Of a stretch of DNA of 64,000 bases, positions 20,957 through 34,800 are shown one piece after another; the first letter of the stretch is position 1, and each line of letters begins with the position of its first letter. The DNA comes from Litoditis marina (lineage: Eukaryota > Nematoda > Chromadorea > Rhabditida > Rhabditidae): contig OZ038436.1 in the NCBI GenBank assembly GCA_964036275.1, positions 16,767,904 through 16,831,903 of the forward strand. Direction: 5' to 3'. Below the pieces are notes generated by a model that saw only the letters and a list, made by a program, of their open reading frames with translations, was not told the origin of the DNA and ran no database searches. Made by a program: the position numbers and the translations under genes.

Positions 20957-22124
20957 CTAAAACTAAGTTGCATGATTCACCTTGATAGCCAGATGAAAGC
21001 ATTCAACCACATAGTAAAAAGGTAAGATATATTTGCACGAAAAAACGAGAACCCATACAATATTTCATAACTTCGCATATATTTATTAGTCTGTATTCAC
21101 AGCTGATATTATGTACGGTAAGAGTAAAATTCGTCAAATTCGTCAAATCAAAAACATGCAACCACGAAATGTAAGTTCAAATGAACATTACACAAATTTA
21201 ATTAGGTCGAATCTCAGTCGAAACATTGGAAAATTCAATACAATACATACAGAAAAAGGTAAAAACGGAATATGTATTGTGAGATATCTTATGATCATCT
21301 AATTGCAAGGGGCCAACAAATTAGCTTTTGACACTAAATAAAGCGCACAACACAAATGCAGCAGGCTGATAAGGCTACAAAGTACGAGGAATCAACAATC
21401 CCTTACACTCACACAAGTGAACTTAACATGGAAAAATTATGTGAAACAAACCGACAACTTAATCCCCAACACAACCATAATATACTACCAGAGAAAGAGT
21501 TAAAAATTAGTAATTTCATCATTAGTAATGAGAACACAATGGGCTGCGCTAGTCAAATATTTTAAACTCGATAGAAACGCTGAAAATAAATAAAGCACGA
21601 ATAAAAATGTTAAGCTGCATTTAATAATATCAAACTAGGAGGTGCCATATTAAGTGAGAAAACAAACTAAAAAATAACGCCAGCGCATTTTAATAAGGAA
21701 AACAAACTTGCCAACTGTGGCAAAACTAGTACAGAATTTTCGTAAACAAACAAATATCGCACCATTCTCAAATGCAATAATTATCAGATGCGATTAGTGA
21801 AGTGAGTTATCTTAAAAATTAACTACACAAACAAGGATGACAAGAGCTTATCTCGTATTTATAGTAGCAAAGCGTACCAGCTTTGTTGAAATCAGAAACT
21901 GAGTTAATAGACTGTACTGTAAACAGGAACAACATTTTGGTAGTTACGGAAATCAAACTGTAAAGAACTCTAGTCATCCTTATTGTGTGAGTGCTATTCG
22001 TTGATTCTCTCACAAAGACACGAGTGGGCAAACAACTTCGATTATTATGCCGCCGCTGTCATTTCGAATACACCTACACCGTATGTGTGTTAAAAGATAT
22101 CAATGGAAACTGTTATGAACCGGG
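20957..22124. other. Spacer between NVL start and SSBP stop, no gene seen
   Basis: AT-rich, 1.17 kb. It probably holds the SSBP 3' UTR and NVL promoter, both minus strand. The acceptor-like CTTAGTTTTAG abuts the NVL ATG. I see no supported coding exon; short open frames lack splice sites and homology. Confidence 0.6.
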
Positions 22125-24535
22125 TCAGAAGAAACCTCCTCCACCCGCTCCGGTCTGCTCGGGTATCTCATCCTTCGGCGTGAAATCGTCCATCAGGCCT
22201 TGTTTGATCTTACTTATTTCATCCATATCTTCCTAAAAATTAAGTATAACGAATTATTCAAATCGCGACTTCAATCCCACAAACGTTTTGCGTTTACATC
22301 GTTTCTACAAAAACGATTAACATGGAAAATCAACTAAAAACAAACAAAATGCTGAACTCGAATTTATGGCTTGAAAAAAAATCAAAGACACGCTGTCGAA
22401 AGTGGAAATCAAAGACACGCTGTCGAAACTGGAAAACACGAATTTTTCTCGAAAACTGAGAACTTTCCATAGTGGATAAAAACTTTAAAGAACGTACCGG
22501 TTTGCTATTACTGCCTGGTTTCTCATCGCCCGGGTTCACGGAGGACGGTTGGCCGCTCTGGACTGACCCCGGGGCCGGAGTACCTCCCCCGTTGACCCCG
22601 CCCCCGTGAGGGGTGGACGCCGGCGATGGTTTCACGTCCTCTCCATTTGACATCATCATTCCCCCCGAACTATCCCCCATTGACGAGGGCGGCATTCCAC
22701 CGTTCCCCAACGAAAGCGACGAGTTGTTGTCCCCCATTCCGAATTGCTGCAACAACAAATAATGTCAAGGTGGCAACTGCCGGAATGAACAGCATCGCGA
22801 TGCTCCACTACCAACCAGACAACTAAAACTGGTCAGGGAGGGAAAAGTCTCCGAAATTTTCTGAAAATAACAAACAAACATGACAATATCGACTTGGAAG
22901 TGTAGTCGTGAAACCTTTTTCGTATTGGAAAACTGCACTTTCTTCAACAACAAAAATGTCACTTTGTTTCTATATTATAGTTGTTAAAGTCGAACTCGCA
23001 ACTCAAATAAACTTGATAATTTTGAGTCGAGTTCAAAATGAACTTAATTATCGACCCTACTCAACATATCGACTCACCTGTACAGCGGACGAGCTAGGTG
23101 GCATTCCGCCCCCGCCGGGAGGACCCCCCATGATGAAGGAGCCGTGTCCCTCGGGACCGCCCGAGGGCATGCCGGGGGAGGCCATCGACATCGGGGCCTG
23201 TGATCCCATGCCATTCGGCATCATTGCACCCGGGGGGAACGCCTGCCCCGGTGAATCCATGAACGGTGGGCCACGGAACGGCATTCCTGAACCTTAATAT
23301 CAGAATGGGATAAAAAAAGACATCATTAACTCAAGAGCTCCAGTTCGAGTTTCACTCTTACGTATTGGGATGCATGGAAACCATAAATTAATAAAAGTGA
23401 CGCGTGGAAAATTCTCAAAATGTTAACGACAAGTTTAACAATAATATTGACAGTTTCTTTTTTGTAAAAAAAAGCATTAAGATTTTTTAAAGTACAGCCG
23501 GATGCCGAAAGCTTCCCTGCATGGTTTTTCATTTCTGGCTGGCCACTTGCCGCAAAAGTCAAGCGCATGAAACCAACGAGAAAGGAGATGCTCACCTTGG
23601 GGAGGCCCTCCGCCGGGCGTCTGTCTCATTCCTGGACCGCCTGCGAACGACGTGGTCGGCATCCGCATCGTATTCGCCTGCATTCGTTGCGCCGCGCGCG
23701 GGTCGGCGCCGGGGAACATCCCGTATCCGGCTGGCATGCCGCCCGGCGGACCACCTCGGCCCGGGAATCGACCAGGGAACACCGGTCCTGAAACGGTTGA
23801 ACTAACGACTGGTGGTTGGAATCAAAGAAAAGGGGGAATGTTATACTATGGGAAAGTTGTCCGAATAGCTGGAAAAATTCCCAAAACTAACTCATTTTGC
23901 CGAATAGAGAAAAGGTGCTTGTTATCATACACCAGTAAGGTCCGACTAAGCGACGAAAAGTAGTCCGTTTTAGATGTGAACACGTCAAAAATTATGATTT
24001 TCCCATCTAAAGTAGACCGATTTTCTTATTTTCGGTGAAAAAGTAGACCGTTTTTCGAATTTTTCTGACTATTCGGACAACTTTACTGGTGTATGCTTGT
24101 TATTGAGGCAATATCACAAAGTCTCACGTACTTGATTGGAAAATGCCCAATTTTTGGGGAGTCTAATTTTGAGTTCTAAGGAGGAAGATTGCCGTAATGA
24201 GGCATGCTCGTGTTTGGAAGTTTTTTTCAAACTCAATTTAAATTTAGGTAACAACACATACTTCATTAAAGGAGAATAGACCAGTTTGTTTTCGGCTAGA
24301 GAAAAGAAGAGAACAAAATTCTCTTCTTTTCGATTGGATCCTAGTGTGATAACGTATAAATATACCTGTCATCATACCATCTGGCCCAGGCATACCCATC
24401 GGACCTCCGGGGAACTGTAAAACGACGTTCTTGCAATTTAACTTTCTAATGAGAAAACCAAGAGATTAGTAAAGATTCACAAAAATTACTAAATGGAAAA
24501 CTACAGTGTTTTGTGAGAAGTTTTTTGAAAGAACA

Positions 24536-24598
<63 letters not shown>

Positions 24599-26428
24599 AC
24601 AGATGCAGACCGACAAAGCGTGGAACATTGGGATAAAATAGACATTGATAGTAGAGAGATCAGTCACCATTATATATAACTGCAAACTACTGCATCTATT
24701 TTTTGAATTTCAGGTTCGAATAGATTTTTATAATGTCTTTTTTTCGTTATGGACTCACCATTCCAGGCATTCCATTCATCATAGGGCCGCCGGGTCCGAA
24801 ACCGCCGCCTCCTTGCATAAACTAAAAACAACTCCAATACAAAAAAAAAAGAATGTAATTTTTACTTTACAGAGAAATAAACGAATATAAGATTAAGAGA
24901 TCTATCACGGTATGAGCAAATTACGGCGATTTTAATCCTATGACTAGTAGCTACTACTCTGTAATATGTCGCCAGAACATGAACAACAACTTCCGAACAA
25001 AAGTATCATATTGGAATTGAAGTATGATAAGTTACCAAATAATTATGGAACTCTGATTAATTCAGCCGCGAAATAGATGAGAATGAAAGTAATCGATTGA
25101 TAATGGCTTTCAAAGGTACGTTACCTATTCCATGTAGTTATGGAGTGAGAACGATAGAACATATAACTCACAATTTCATAAAACATTTTCCCATCCTGTG
25201 TTGGTTCTGCGGAATTTTCTCGTCTCTCTGGTGCAGCACAATACAGATCCCAAAATATCCTGAAAATGTAATGTCTACTCATACACCTAGAAAAAGGAAA
25301 AGAAATGAGAAAACACCCCTAGACGTTTTGATGAATATACCCAACCGCCCAACACCCACCGAGACAAATATGAAAAAAAAAACATACATCCACCAGTTTT
25401 GTAAAAATCCTGGTCCGGCTTCACTCGGCTTGTAACAAGACGCGCTGGGAAGATTCTGAAAAAAAATTCCAAATTCATGGGGTTGTGGGTTTACGCGAAA
25501 AACAGTTTTTATTTATGCGTTTTCTTCTATAATTGAGCGAACAAGAATTTACAACTTTCCTATTTACTACTTTGAAATTATCGCACTCGAAGCTCAAAGA
25601 TAATAAATTGAGCAATCAATTACAAATTAGTTTTAAGAGCCCACGAAACTAAAAACTGAAATGCAAATGGTGAAACTTTTCAGATACATTATTTGATTGA
25701 ACTCACGTTGAAGACTTCGTCTTTAAAGGTTTCAGCAGATTTCTGAGCACCAGACAACAACAAATACTCATAAATAAATGTAGCAAGTCTGGAAATTGAT
25801 CAGTACATTTAAATCACATAACAATAAACAAAATTCGATTTTTGGTGGTAAATTAGTGACTCTTCAAAACATTTTGACTTGGTCACGGCGTTCTTGCCTA
25901 CAGTAATTTTTGCGATTAAACTTGTATTGAGCTCCGTCCACAAAGTTTTCGTGGCGGGCCACTGTATCCCACTGCAATTTGGAATGGTCGCAGCACTAAT
26001 TCGCTGCGTATCGCGCATATTTTCACGCGAATCATTTGCGGAGCGTCTAAAATTGAGGACGCGAGTTCCTTATTCAATAAAGCTGTTGTTGAGAACGCCG
26101 TGTGGTGTCCGGTCTCAAGTGATACAAAAACAGATTGAGCACCAAAAGTCTAGCAAGACTACCAATTATTAAAATTGTAATGAAACCATTTACCGGGTGA
26201 AAAGGTAATCTTAAAAGTCAATCGATCAAACACAAACGGAACGAAACAAACGAAACTGTCAAAGTATTAGAAATAATAGTGTAATTTGTCGATGCCAATA
26301 AACTGCTCACTGAAAAAAATATAGAAAACTACAAAAACTCACTTTTCTTTGGCTTGTACTTCACATTGGCTTTGAACCGGTGGTTGCATACTGCCCGGAG
26401 GCCTTCTAGCGGAAGATTGATTGTACAT
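22125..26428 (-). CDS. sam-10 (SSBP): Single-stranded DNA-binding protein SSBP2/3/4 (SSDP) homolog, complete, 10 coding exons
   Basis: Nuclear LUFS-domain protein that binds LIM-domain-binding protein (LDB) and stabilises LDB-LIM transcription complexes; the nematode ortholog is SAM-10. Exons: 26343-26428, 25707-25788, 25394-25455, 25172-25259, 24759-24821, 24366-24414, 23596-23787, 23078-23286, 22498-22746, 22125-22232; 395 aa against about 388 in human SSBP3. The LUFS domain is about aa 25-105: AKEKLATFIYEYLL, SGAQKSAETF, then FWDLYCAAPERR, all highly conserved. After it comes a long Gly/Pro/Met-rich low-complexity tail (MGMPGP, GGPPGG repeats), as in vertebrate SSBPs. The short C-terminal exon encodes an acidic segment ending GGGGFF. 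The start ATG is immediately preceded by an in-frame TAA. No trans-splice acceptor is obvious just upstream. Confidence 0.93.
23926..24094. mobile_element. Best-preserved copy of the CATACACCAGTAAGG MITE, with 8-bp target duplication
   Basis: A 169-bp element with ends CATACACCAGTAAGG and inverted CTTTACTGGTGTATG. It is flanked by CTTGTTAT at 23918-23925 and 24095-24102, a perfect 8-bp duplication as made by hAT transposases. Internal tracts are inverted copies (AAAAGTAGTCCGTTTT and AAAGTAGACCGTTTT). It lies in SSBP intron 23788-24365. A partial copy lies just upstream (about 23845-23912). Confidence 0.85.
24538..24596. repeat. (GA)n microsatellite, about 28 units
   Basis: A nearly pure dinucleotide run in SSBP intron 24415-24758, the purest microsatellite in the window. 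Confidence 0.95.
25884..26102 (+). mobile_element. CACGGCGTTCT element, complete, 4-bp target duplication
   Basis: 219 bp with inverted ends CACGGCGTTCT/AGAACGCCGTG, flanked by TGGT at 25880-25883 and 26103-26106. It is the same length as the copy at 39531-39749 and close to it in sequence. It lies in SSBP intron 25789-26342. Confidence 0.85.
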
Positions 26429-27167
26429 TTAAATGACCGTTTTGCGCAATATCATTGCATGGGGCAAAAGCTCTGTAAAAAAATACGTAAATAAAATGGA
26501 TCAGGAGAAGAATTAGAGCAAAATTTCTATATTCAATTTATGATTTGCACAATAATAAATGAGATTATTTATTAGTTAATAATTAGTATGGAAAAGAATA
26601 CGTTTCAGTTGAACCGCATCGCAACATACAATATGAAGAAAAAAAGCACAAACTGTATAATTTTACAGACATAATAATCATCTGAACTCACTGACAAACG
26701 AATTTTGGACGGAATACGAAATTTAATAACTATTATACTGGTAAACATGGTTCCGCAAACAAATAAATTTATAATAATTAGGAAATGCATATTTGGTCGG
26801 ATATTATCTTCTTCGGGGTGCTCCAAATTTGGGTATTGATTGGTTTACGCGCATTAAACAGCTTTAGGTCCCACCGCGGCATTAGGTTACGGTGGATCAT
26901 ACTTTGTCTGTCAAAAAATATTATTTTCTCAAATCAAAATTAATTCAACTATATAATTAATATGCTTTTGTTGTATATATACATATATATTATCAATACA
27001 TTTGAGTGTTATATTAGTTCATAAATGGCATTTTGTAAGTAATCTTGTTTCCAATTCGTGCCATCGATTAAAGCCAGGGTTTTCTCGTTTAGTGAAATTT
27101 CAATAGTGAGGGTCTGATAGAAGCTAGCAGTTCTATAGTATTATTCATTTGTACCGTTTTCTTCTAG
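26429..27167. promoter_or_regulatory. Divergent promoter region between SSBP and the bL20m gene
   Basis: 739 bp separates the two divergently transcribed start regions. It is AT-rich apart from a short GC-rich patch near 26865-26900 (CCCACCGCGGCATTAGG). No TATA-like or other element can be assigned with confidence, and no gene is seen. Confidence 0.5.
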
Positions 27168-27172
27168 GAGCA

Positions 27173-28746
27173 ATGCGACTAACTTTACCTGTGGCTCTTC
27201 GGCGGATTGTGAACAGTGCCTACCATCCCTTTCACGTTATTCCGAAAGCTGACCGCTGGCTGTCTCGAGAACGCTTGAACAGATTCACTGCGGTATGCAC
27301 TTTCAAAAGTATGCATTTTATGTAATGAATGACTGTTGTAAGTTTTTATTTCAACACTTCGTTTAAGTAGTTTTGATTTATGATACCACCAACGCAATAA
27401 CAACATTTTTCATCGAATTCTCCGTTTAGTTACAAATCAACTTTACTTTAGTACAAATCAATTTTACTTTTTACAACCGAAACAACTAGATCGTAGGGCC
27501 CAAGAGAATCGTATGGATTGCAACATTTTTTTTACAGTGGCAGTACGCATCAGAACGGACTACAGTGAAAGGAGCTAATCGCAAGTTGGATAAAGTGTTC
27601 AACTACATGCAAATGCAACGAAAGGATGAATATAAACTGGAGAAGTTTGTGAGTTGTTCTATCGTGAACCGTAATTCTAGTGTTACCGCTTTTCAGTCAC
27701 GTCAGGACTTGAATACCACATATTGTACACGCATTTTTTAGTAATAGAAGTACATTTAAGCCTTCCAAACAAAAGGGATTGACTCGTTTTTAATTGCTGG
27801 GGGCTTATAAGTCATGAAGCCTCATGATATGCTTTTCGGATTCGTGCATCCTGCGCTCTGCAAAATGCTTTATGCGTTTTCCTGACTCTTGAGATTCCAG
27901 TATGCCGAGCAAAGAGTGGACGCGGCATTAGCAGAACACAAAATGGAGTACAAGCACTTCAGAAATATGCTGGATAAATCTCACATTCTTCTGGACAATA
28001 TCACCCTCTCACAATTAGCGGTCTATGAGCCGAGGACATTTCAGGTATCCATTTTTTTCATATACTTTCTATCGCATTCCATTCGAATAATCAGTAATAT
28101 GTGGGCAAACAATTGTTTTTAGAGCCTTGTGGCCTTAACCAAAGAAATGGCTCTGAAGGAGGGACGAGACGTAATTCCTGATAAACCGGAGTTCAGGCAT
28201 CAGGTTAGTTGTTTGATTAGACATTAACATTCAACAACTCAGTTTTGATGCTTGCACAACTTATGTCAAAGACTACTCAGCGATGTGCGGCGCTCACGCC
28301 AGAAACCCGACTATCACATTTTCCGACATGTCTCGACGAAATTGAAATTTTAGAACTTTTGCGGCAATTTAAGTTATTGAAATGCTGTAAAAATATCCCG
28401 ATCACTTCAATAGAGTACTATACATATGTTCATAATACTCGTAATTCATAAAAAAAGATGGATTCTAGGCGTGCTGAAAATTTCAACTCAAGTTTTTGAA
28501 GAAATGCCGGGAATTTGGATAAATTTTTGCCGCCGTCGCGACAAGTTGGGCTTTTTTTCGACTGTTTTGGCGATTTCGTCGAATTTGTCGTGGATGGAAT
28601 TGGTGCGGAGTGTAATCGAATGTATTCAGGTCGAACTGGAGGATTCTCTGTTCAATGAGCCACTGCCGAGGGCTATTCAATATCCTCGAGGAGCTGCTAA
28701 AAATCACACCACCAAACCTCGATCTCTCAAGCCTTTCGAATATTGA
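27173..28746 (+). CDS. mrpl-20: Mitochondrial large-subunit ribosomal protein bL20m, complete, 5 exons
   Basis: bL20 binds 23S-type rRNA and is needed for assembly of the mitochondrial large subunit. Exons 27173-27292, 27538-27648, 27901-28044, 28123-28203, 28630-28746; all junctions are phase 0; 190 aa. The best match to the family is exon 3 to 4: VDAALAEHKMEYKHF, LAVYEPRTFQ then SLVALTKEMALKEG, which aligns with the human segment containing AIYEPKTFKSLAALAKRR. The start follows an acceptor TTCTAG at 27161-27167, 5 nt upstream. It is longer than human MRPL20 (149 aa) through a C-terminal extension ending in the basic stretch KPRSLKPFEY. The N-terminus is Arg-rich, as expected for a mitochondrial protein. 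The 426-bp last intron is the least certain part. Confidence 0.82.
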
Positions 28747-28863
28747 TATAGTGTAAAAAAATTTGATATATTTTATATGAAAACATTTCACATTTGTGTT
28801 AACGACAAAGAGAGACCATTGAGAAGTACAATGTAAACAACGAAAACGAGAACTAAAGGTCTA
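28747..28863. other. 117-bp convergent gap between bL20m and WDR33 stop codons
   Basis: Both 3' UTRs must fit in, or overlap across, this AT-rich gap. No AATAAA is seen on either strand within it. Confidence 0.7.
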
Positions 28864-31800
28864 TCAATAAGGTCTTCCCCTCCCTCGTCCTCTCCACTGT
28901 CCTCGTGTATTCCGGCTATTATCCGAGGTGGAATTGTTGGAATAACCTCCATTTGAAGCATCGGGGTAACTCTGATTGTCGTACATCTTTCTGGTATACC
29001 CACCTGAAACAATTATAATCATTTTGAGAAAGTTTTTCATATTTATTATGATTGATCCATGATAGACGTGCTCACCTTGTTTGGAAGAGGAGAACTGATC
29101 ATTCCCGTAACCATCACGGTAATCACCATCTGATGTGTCATATTCGGCGTTCAAATTGCGTTGATCCTGGTCCTGAAATGTCTTAGTTTAGTAATTGTTG
29201 ATGCTACAAGCACACACTAGTAAAGTTGTCCGAAAAGTAATAAAATTCGCAAAACTGACTCCATTTAGGCCCCCCCGTACTTACGGTTGTACGACTACAG
29301 TTTGCTTGGAATTTTGATGGAGTTACTGATTGAAAACACATGAAAAACGAATACCTGATTCTGTGAAGTAAAGGTACTGATCTGGGGCATCCAATTCTGA
29401 GACTCTTGTTGCTGGGGTGGGGGACCTCGCGATGACTCGTGTGTTTCCTAACAATCAACGTGTTGGTATTATATAGTTTCGTTATACCTACATTATATTA
29501 ATAGAGAAAATTTGCATAGGAAGAAAGGTGTGATAGAGCGACACCATAAATGATCTACCTGCTGTTGCATCCTCCTCCGTGGATCGCGTATTTCTTCCTG
29601 TTGCTTTCTCATTCGAGGGTCGATCATGGCTGGGGGAGCTACCGGTTTCGGCGGGGCGATGCCTGAACGATTACTGTGTACTATTGCGATCGAAGTTATT
29701 GAATAGAGAAATCTGGCCCAGACACCTATATAACAGCTACTGCATCACTAAAAGCATGATTGAAAAATGTAGTGAAATAGTTCATACAGTCCCCATACAT
29801 GATTAACCAGCCTGCAACAAATTTTCGTTGTAGATAGACACCCTAGTTTGCGAATTTCGACTGAAATGCCACGGAGGAAAACTACAAACACAGTGGGATC
29901 GGGCAACACATACCATTTAGCCTTTCTTTGGAACGAGCGAACATATAAGTTTCTCTCATTAGCCAACATGCGTACACGTTAATTTCCCCTAAATCTCCAA
30001 TCATATAATCGGAGTGCCACATATACTATACCAATGTAAAAAAAAATACACGTATTCAATCGCGAATAAACATTCTATTCTACTATCTTTGTTGATGCCC
30101 ATCATATACATACCGGATTCGGGCTGTCGCCAGGCCTCCATGTTGCCAGGCGGCTGGCGAAGTGCCGGCGGACCTTGTGCGCGCAGGTCTACGTCTCCTG
30201 AACCCGCACCATTGTTAGAGCTTCCATTCGAACTAGCCGCAGGACGTCCCACCGCAGATGCTGCCCGATAATCGATATCCCCCTGTAATCGACCTGGTTT
30301 TAACAGTAGTCTCTCACCGGTCTCAATTGCCAGTACTTATGTTAGGGAACAAGTTTTTCACTTCAAGAAGACCGAATTTCAATGTTTTTAACAAGCAAAA
30401 AACCTGACTCTCTGTTTTCTCCACAAAATATCTAACCTGCTTTCGTATTGAACGCGAAACTCTTTGATTTTTCATTTACAAAAAGGCAAATTTTCCCTTC
30501 CAATCATACACCGCCAAGGGCCTCTTAATCCTTCAAAATTCTCGCGACCCCTCCGTGTTTTTTCGTGTCGCGACCCCCCAAAACGGCGATGTTCAACTAA
30601 TTTCCGTACGTTTATAGCTGATTTTGTATGAAAATCGTTAGCTGACAGTTCACGACCCCTACTTTTCACAAGAATTTGTTCGCGACTCCCCCCTTTATGA
30701 GAGGCCTTGGCGGTGTATGCTTCCAATATGACGAGAAGATTTCCAGTACTTTTCTGGCTACACGAACTAGTAACTAGAAACCATGATAGGCGGCAGGTAT
30801 GACTGCTAGAGCAACAACTCACAGCAGCCTCGTTGCCCGCTCCACTTTCATTGTTCTTCTGCGGGGTAACGGGGAGTGGGGGTGGCATTCCGGGTGGCAT
30901 GCCTGGGGGCATTCTACCGGGAGGTGGCGGCCACATGCCGGGAGGCATGGGCGGCATTCCGGGGAATGGCGGGAATTGGGGCGGCATCGGAGGTCGAGCG
31001 GCGGCACCACCGGTCGGAGTAGGCGGTGCGACACGCTGCACGGGCGGCGGCGGAAAACCTAAATTGGTGAATGTTATCGAGAAAGCTCATTTTCGTCGGC
31101 ATCTTGTAGTAAGTTGTTGGTATTCTTTCTTGTACCACACGAGATAAGATAGATTCTTGTTGTTTATTTGTTTGTTTGTTTATTGTTGTTTGTGAATGAT
31201 TATGTGTGCAATGAAAAGAGGTCGTGTCCGTCCGCCCAATGTCTGAGGCGAAGAGTTATTGAGATGTGCAGAGACCGAGATACCTGGATGGCCATAAAGG
31301 AACACCATATAGTAACAATATGAATTGATTGAATAAATCATGAAATCTATGTATCTTACCTGGCGGTCTCTGCTGTGCCGCACTCTGTGGTGGAGGGGGG
31401 AGGGGTCGTGGCAGGGGCTGGCCGGGTTTCCAGCCGGGAGGCATCGGCGGTGGACGGGCACCCGCCACGAAGGGCGGCGGCGGGGGCAACGAGCCGGCTG
31501 CAAACAACCATTATAATTCATAAACTGATGAAAAAACTATATATAAAAATAATAAATTGACATAATGCCAAATTCTCAGTGGGAATGATGAGAACAATAA
31601 CAACAAGCAAACACTGCTCTCTTGAACTCGTTGTGAGGAAAATACAACTTGCGCCAATTCAAATTGTCGGAATTGCAACAAAAATTCAATTACCAACTTC
31701 TTTCTGACCATTTACGAAAAAATTGCCTATTTTTTTAATTATAGATCAAAACTTTTAAGGTATTGGAAAAACGGTCTCTTTTCGTAGAATAGTCACACCA

Positions 31801-34800
31801 TACTGGTGTATTGCTAGAAACAACCAGTAACAACTAGTGCTCTAGTCGTAGTCATCAATCTTCCGTATTCGGAACGGAAAGCTGAAATCGCGCATTCGGT
31901 GAAACATAACTTTCGTAACTACTACCATAGACGGTAGAAGCAGACTCCGCTTTTGAACTCGCTGTGAGAGAAAACAACTTGCGCTTGTTCACTCATGTAG
32001 TTAGATTATTCGTCGCCAGGAACAATGATTGTTTGTGTCTTTTTCGTCTTTATAATATAACTACCTTGGTTAGACAGCATGGACGGTGGAGGTTTTCCCA
32101 ACAAACTCGCTTTCGGTCGTCGGAATGAATCGTCTTCTGGTCCGCCCTCATCGCCTAAACAATTCCATTGAAGTATCGAATAATGGGCTCTCTGTTCGCA
32201 AAAATCTCGAGACTTGGCCTATTTCTGATGCGAAACCATGCATTTTTACAAATCTATAATGAAAAACGAGCTCTGTCTGTAGAATGGTTCCACTTTATTG
32301 GTGTATACATAAAACTACTAAAACGGAATCAACAGGAACCACTGTTCCAGTGAAAGTTACTAGTTTTACACACCTCGTCGGCGAGCTACATAAATTTCGT
32401 GCAGCATCCAGAGAGTTAGAAGCGAAAATGAAATTGAAAGTAACCGGAGATTTAGCACGTGTTTATATATTACAAAGCATGTATTCATCACAGTTAACAC
32501 GAAAAAATGATATGATTCGACATGATTACATGTAAGGAAGAAAATATATGTGGAACGTGACAAATTTTCGCTCAGTATTCATTTGGGTTTAGCAAATTTT
32601 CGATGAACAATGTGTTTAAATTTACAATTCACTGATATCCCTCTAACAGTTGAGCTTGAGCCGCATTGAATTTTAAACACCGACACTGAAAGTTGGTCAA
32701 TGAATACAGTGAACTGTAACAATCTTACCTCCCGGTTTGCTCACATTCCACATTCGCTCGAACTGTCTCTGGGCCTTCTTGGGGGGCGGTTGTTTTATCA
32801 ACACACGTCGAGCATTCAGGTTAGCGGCCTGCAAAAGAAACGTTGAACAATACAATTAATAATAGTCGAACAAGACGTAAAATATGTCCCATTTCCCCAG
32901 ATCTAGCTCCTTTCCAAGTTCGTGGCCTATGCTAAGAAAAAATTCCGCCAATCCTTTCCGATTCAGATATAAGAATGCAGTGGTAATGGTGTTATAACCC
33001 TCCATGGTGCTTCCTTTGATATATTCACACTCATAGGTGAAACAGTTCACGTTAGTGCAATTAGATAGACTGAACGTGCCTAACCTTGAAAACGCATAAT
33101 ACCCCTGTCAAAGTGGTTATTTATCTCTTTGAAAACAGTTTTCGATTCGGAAAATGAGCGTAGGTTCTAGAAAACGGCCAAAATGGGCATGAGTCAGTGC
33201 CATTTTGATAGGGTATTTCACCCATGCACACTAAAAGAAGAATACCCATGAATCTCTAAATAGGCGTAATGCCAACAACTGTTGAGCATACCCTAACCCG
33301 TATAGTTTTCAATATGAAAACACACCTGTTGCCGTGAATTCAGGTCGTCAGGCATGAGGAGCATGGCCGAACTGGCGGCTGACGATCCAGTCGATATCTC
33401 GCGGTTCATATTCTCGTACACGTCCTCATCGAGACCCATGCCTGAAACCGTACTCCGATCTCCGATAATGTTGTCCGAATAGTCACAAAAAATCACAGAA
33501 CGACTACTTTCTCGCTAATTCCGGGAGAAAGTGCCTATTTCTTGTCAAAAAATGAAAAAGTTTTTAGTATTAAAATGAAACAACAGACTCATTTTCATAG
33601 TTTCATAGAATAGTCGCACATTGGTGCGTGCCTAGAACGAATGTACACATACTATGAGATGAACAGTAACGAAAGTAACTCGTAACGCAAATCTAACATA
33701 GAAAAACTTAGAAAATCTCACTCCTACTAGCGATAGATGTGACCAATGGTGTACCGGCATCACTCAGGCTAAATCATCGACTCTGAACTAGCATGTGGCC
33801 GAGTACGTTAACGTCCCTACAGTATACTTCATGTTCAGAAAAAGATGAACTTGAAGTAAGTAAAAACACTTCTAGAAACAATAACAATTGCAATGACCCA
33901 CCAGGAATGACAGCATTACAAAGGGGAAGGTCATCTTCGATACGAACAGGAGGAGCCTTGGGCTCACGTTCCTTGTCCAGTGCACCAACCTGAACAATCA
34001 TTTAAGAGGTGTAACGTTACATGGTTACATCTTTACAACCTTCCCATGAGCTGGTTCAAAACATTCCTATTGTTGGTTTTGTGATGGTCATAAGCGAAAT
34101 ATGTCCGGAATACTAACCGAATGTATCTTCCGGAGTAATCTGACAGGTAGAGGTGAATAAACTCATCATTAAGAGATTAAGGACCAACCATATTGGTGGT
34201 GAAAGAAGCTAGACCGAATATGTCCTCCTGGGTATCTCCCGGTCGATTACGTGCCCAGAACTTGGTGTTGTTGTCGTTTGACCCTAAAACAGAACATAAT
34301 GTAGTGTAAATGACACAGACAGATTATCAGGAACACAATGTGGGGGGAAAATAGAAACAGTAGTCACGACACGCGAGAGTTTCTTTTATGAACTGATAGC
34401 ATCTAACAAATTGGGTAGAAGTCGCGTATTACATCACGTTTTATTAGCTCTAGTATCTGGATTACTAGTAGATTAATCCGATATTTGGGATTTCATGTTT
34501 GTGATTATACGTTACCTGTAGAGAGGATGTGTCCCTTGGGATGGAAGCGCATAGCCCAGACGGCCTGATCGTGAGCATGTTCCAGCAAACCAACCTCCTG
34601 CAACAGGAAATGAGAGTACAAATTCAACTTGTATATAGAATAAAGCTTCAAACTTAAAACACAAGATATATATATGAGATACACTTTTCAGATCAGTTCA
34701 GTAAGGAGTGACTATGCTACGAAAAGTATCTCGATTTCAAAATATTTTTCGTAAAAATTCACCATCTGGCAAATAATTCGGATATTAATAAAACATGAGT

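Noticed and set aside
30472..31041. 189-codon minus-strand frame in WDR33
   Set aside because: It is exon 30823-31058 read on through the donor into the intron and the 30505-30719 MITE.
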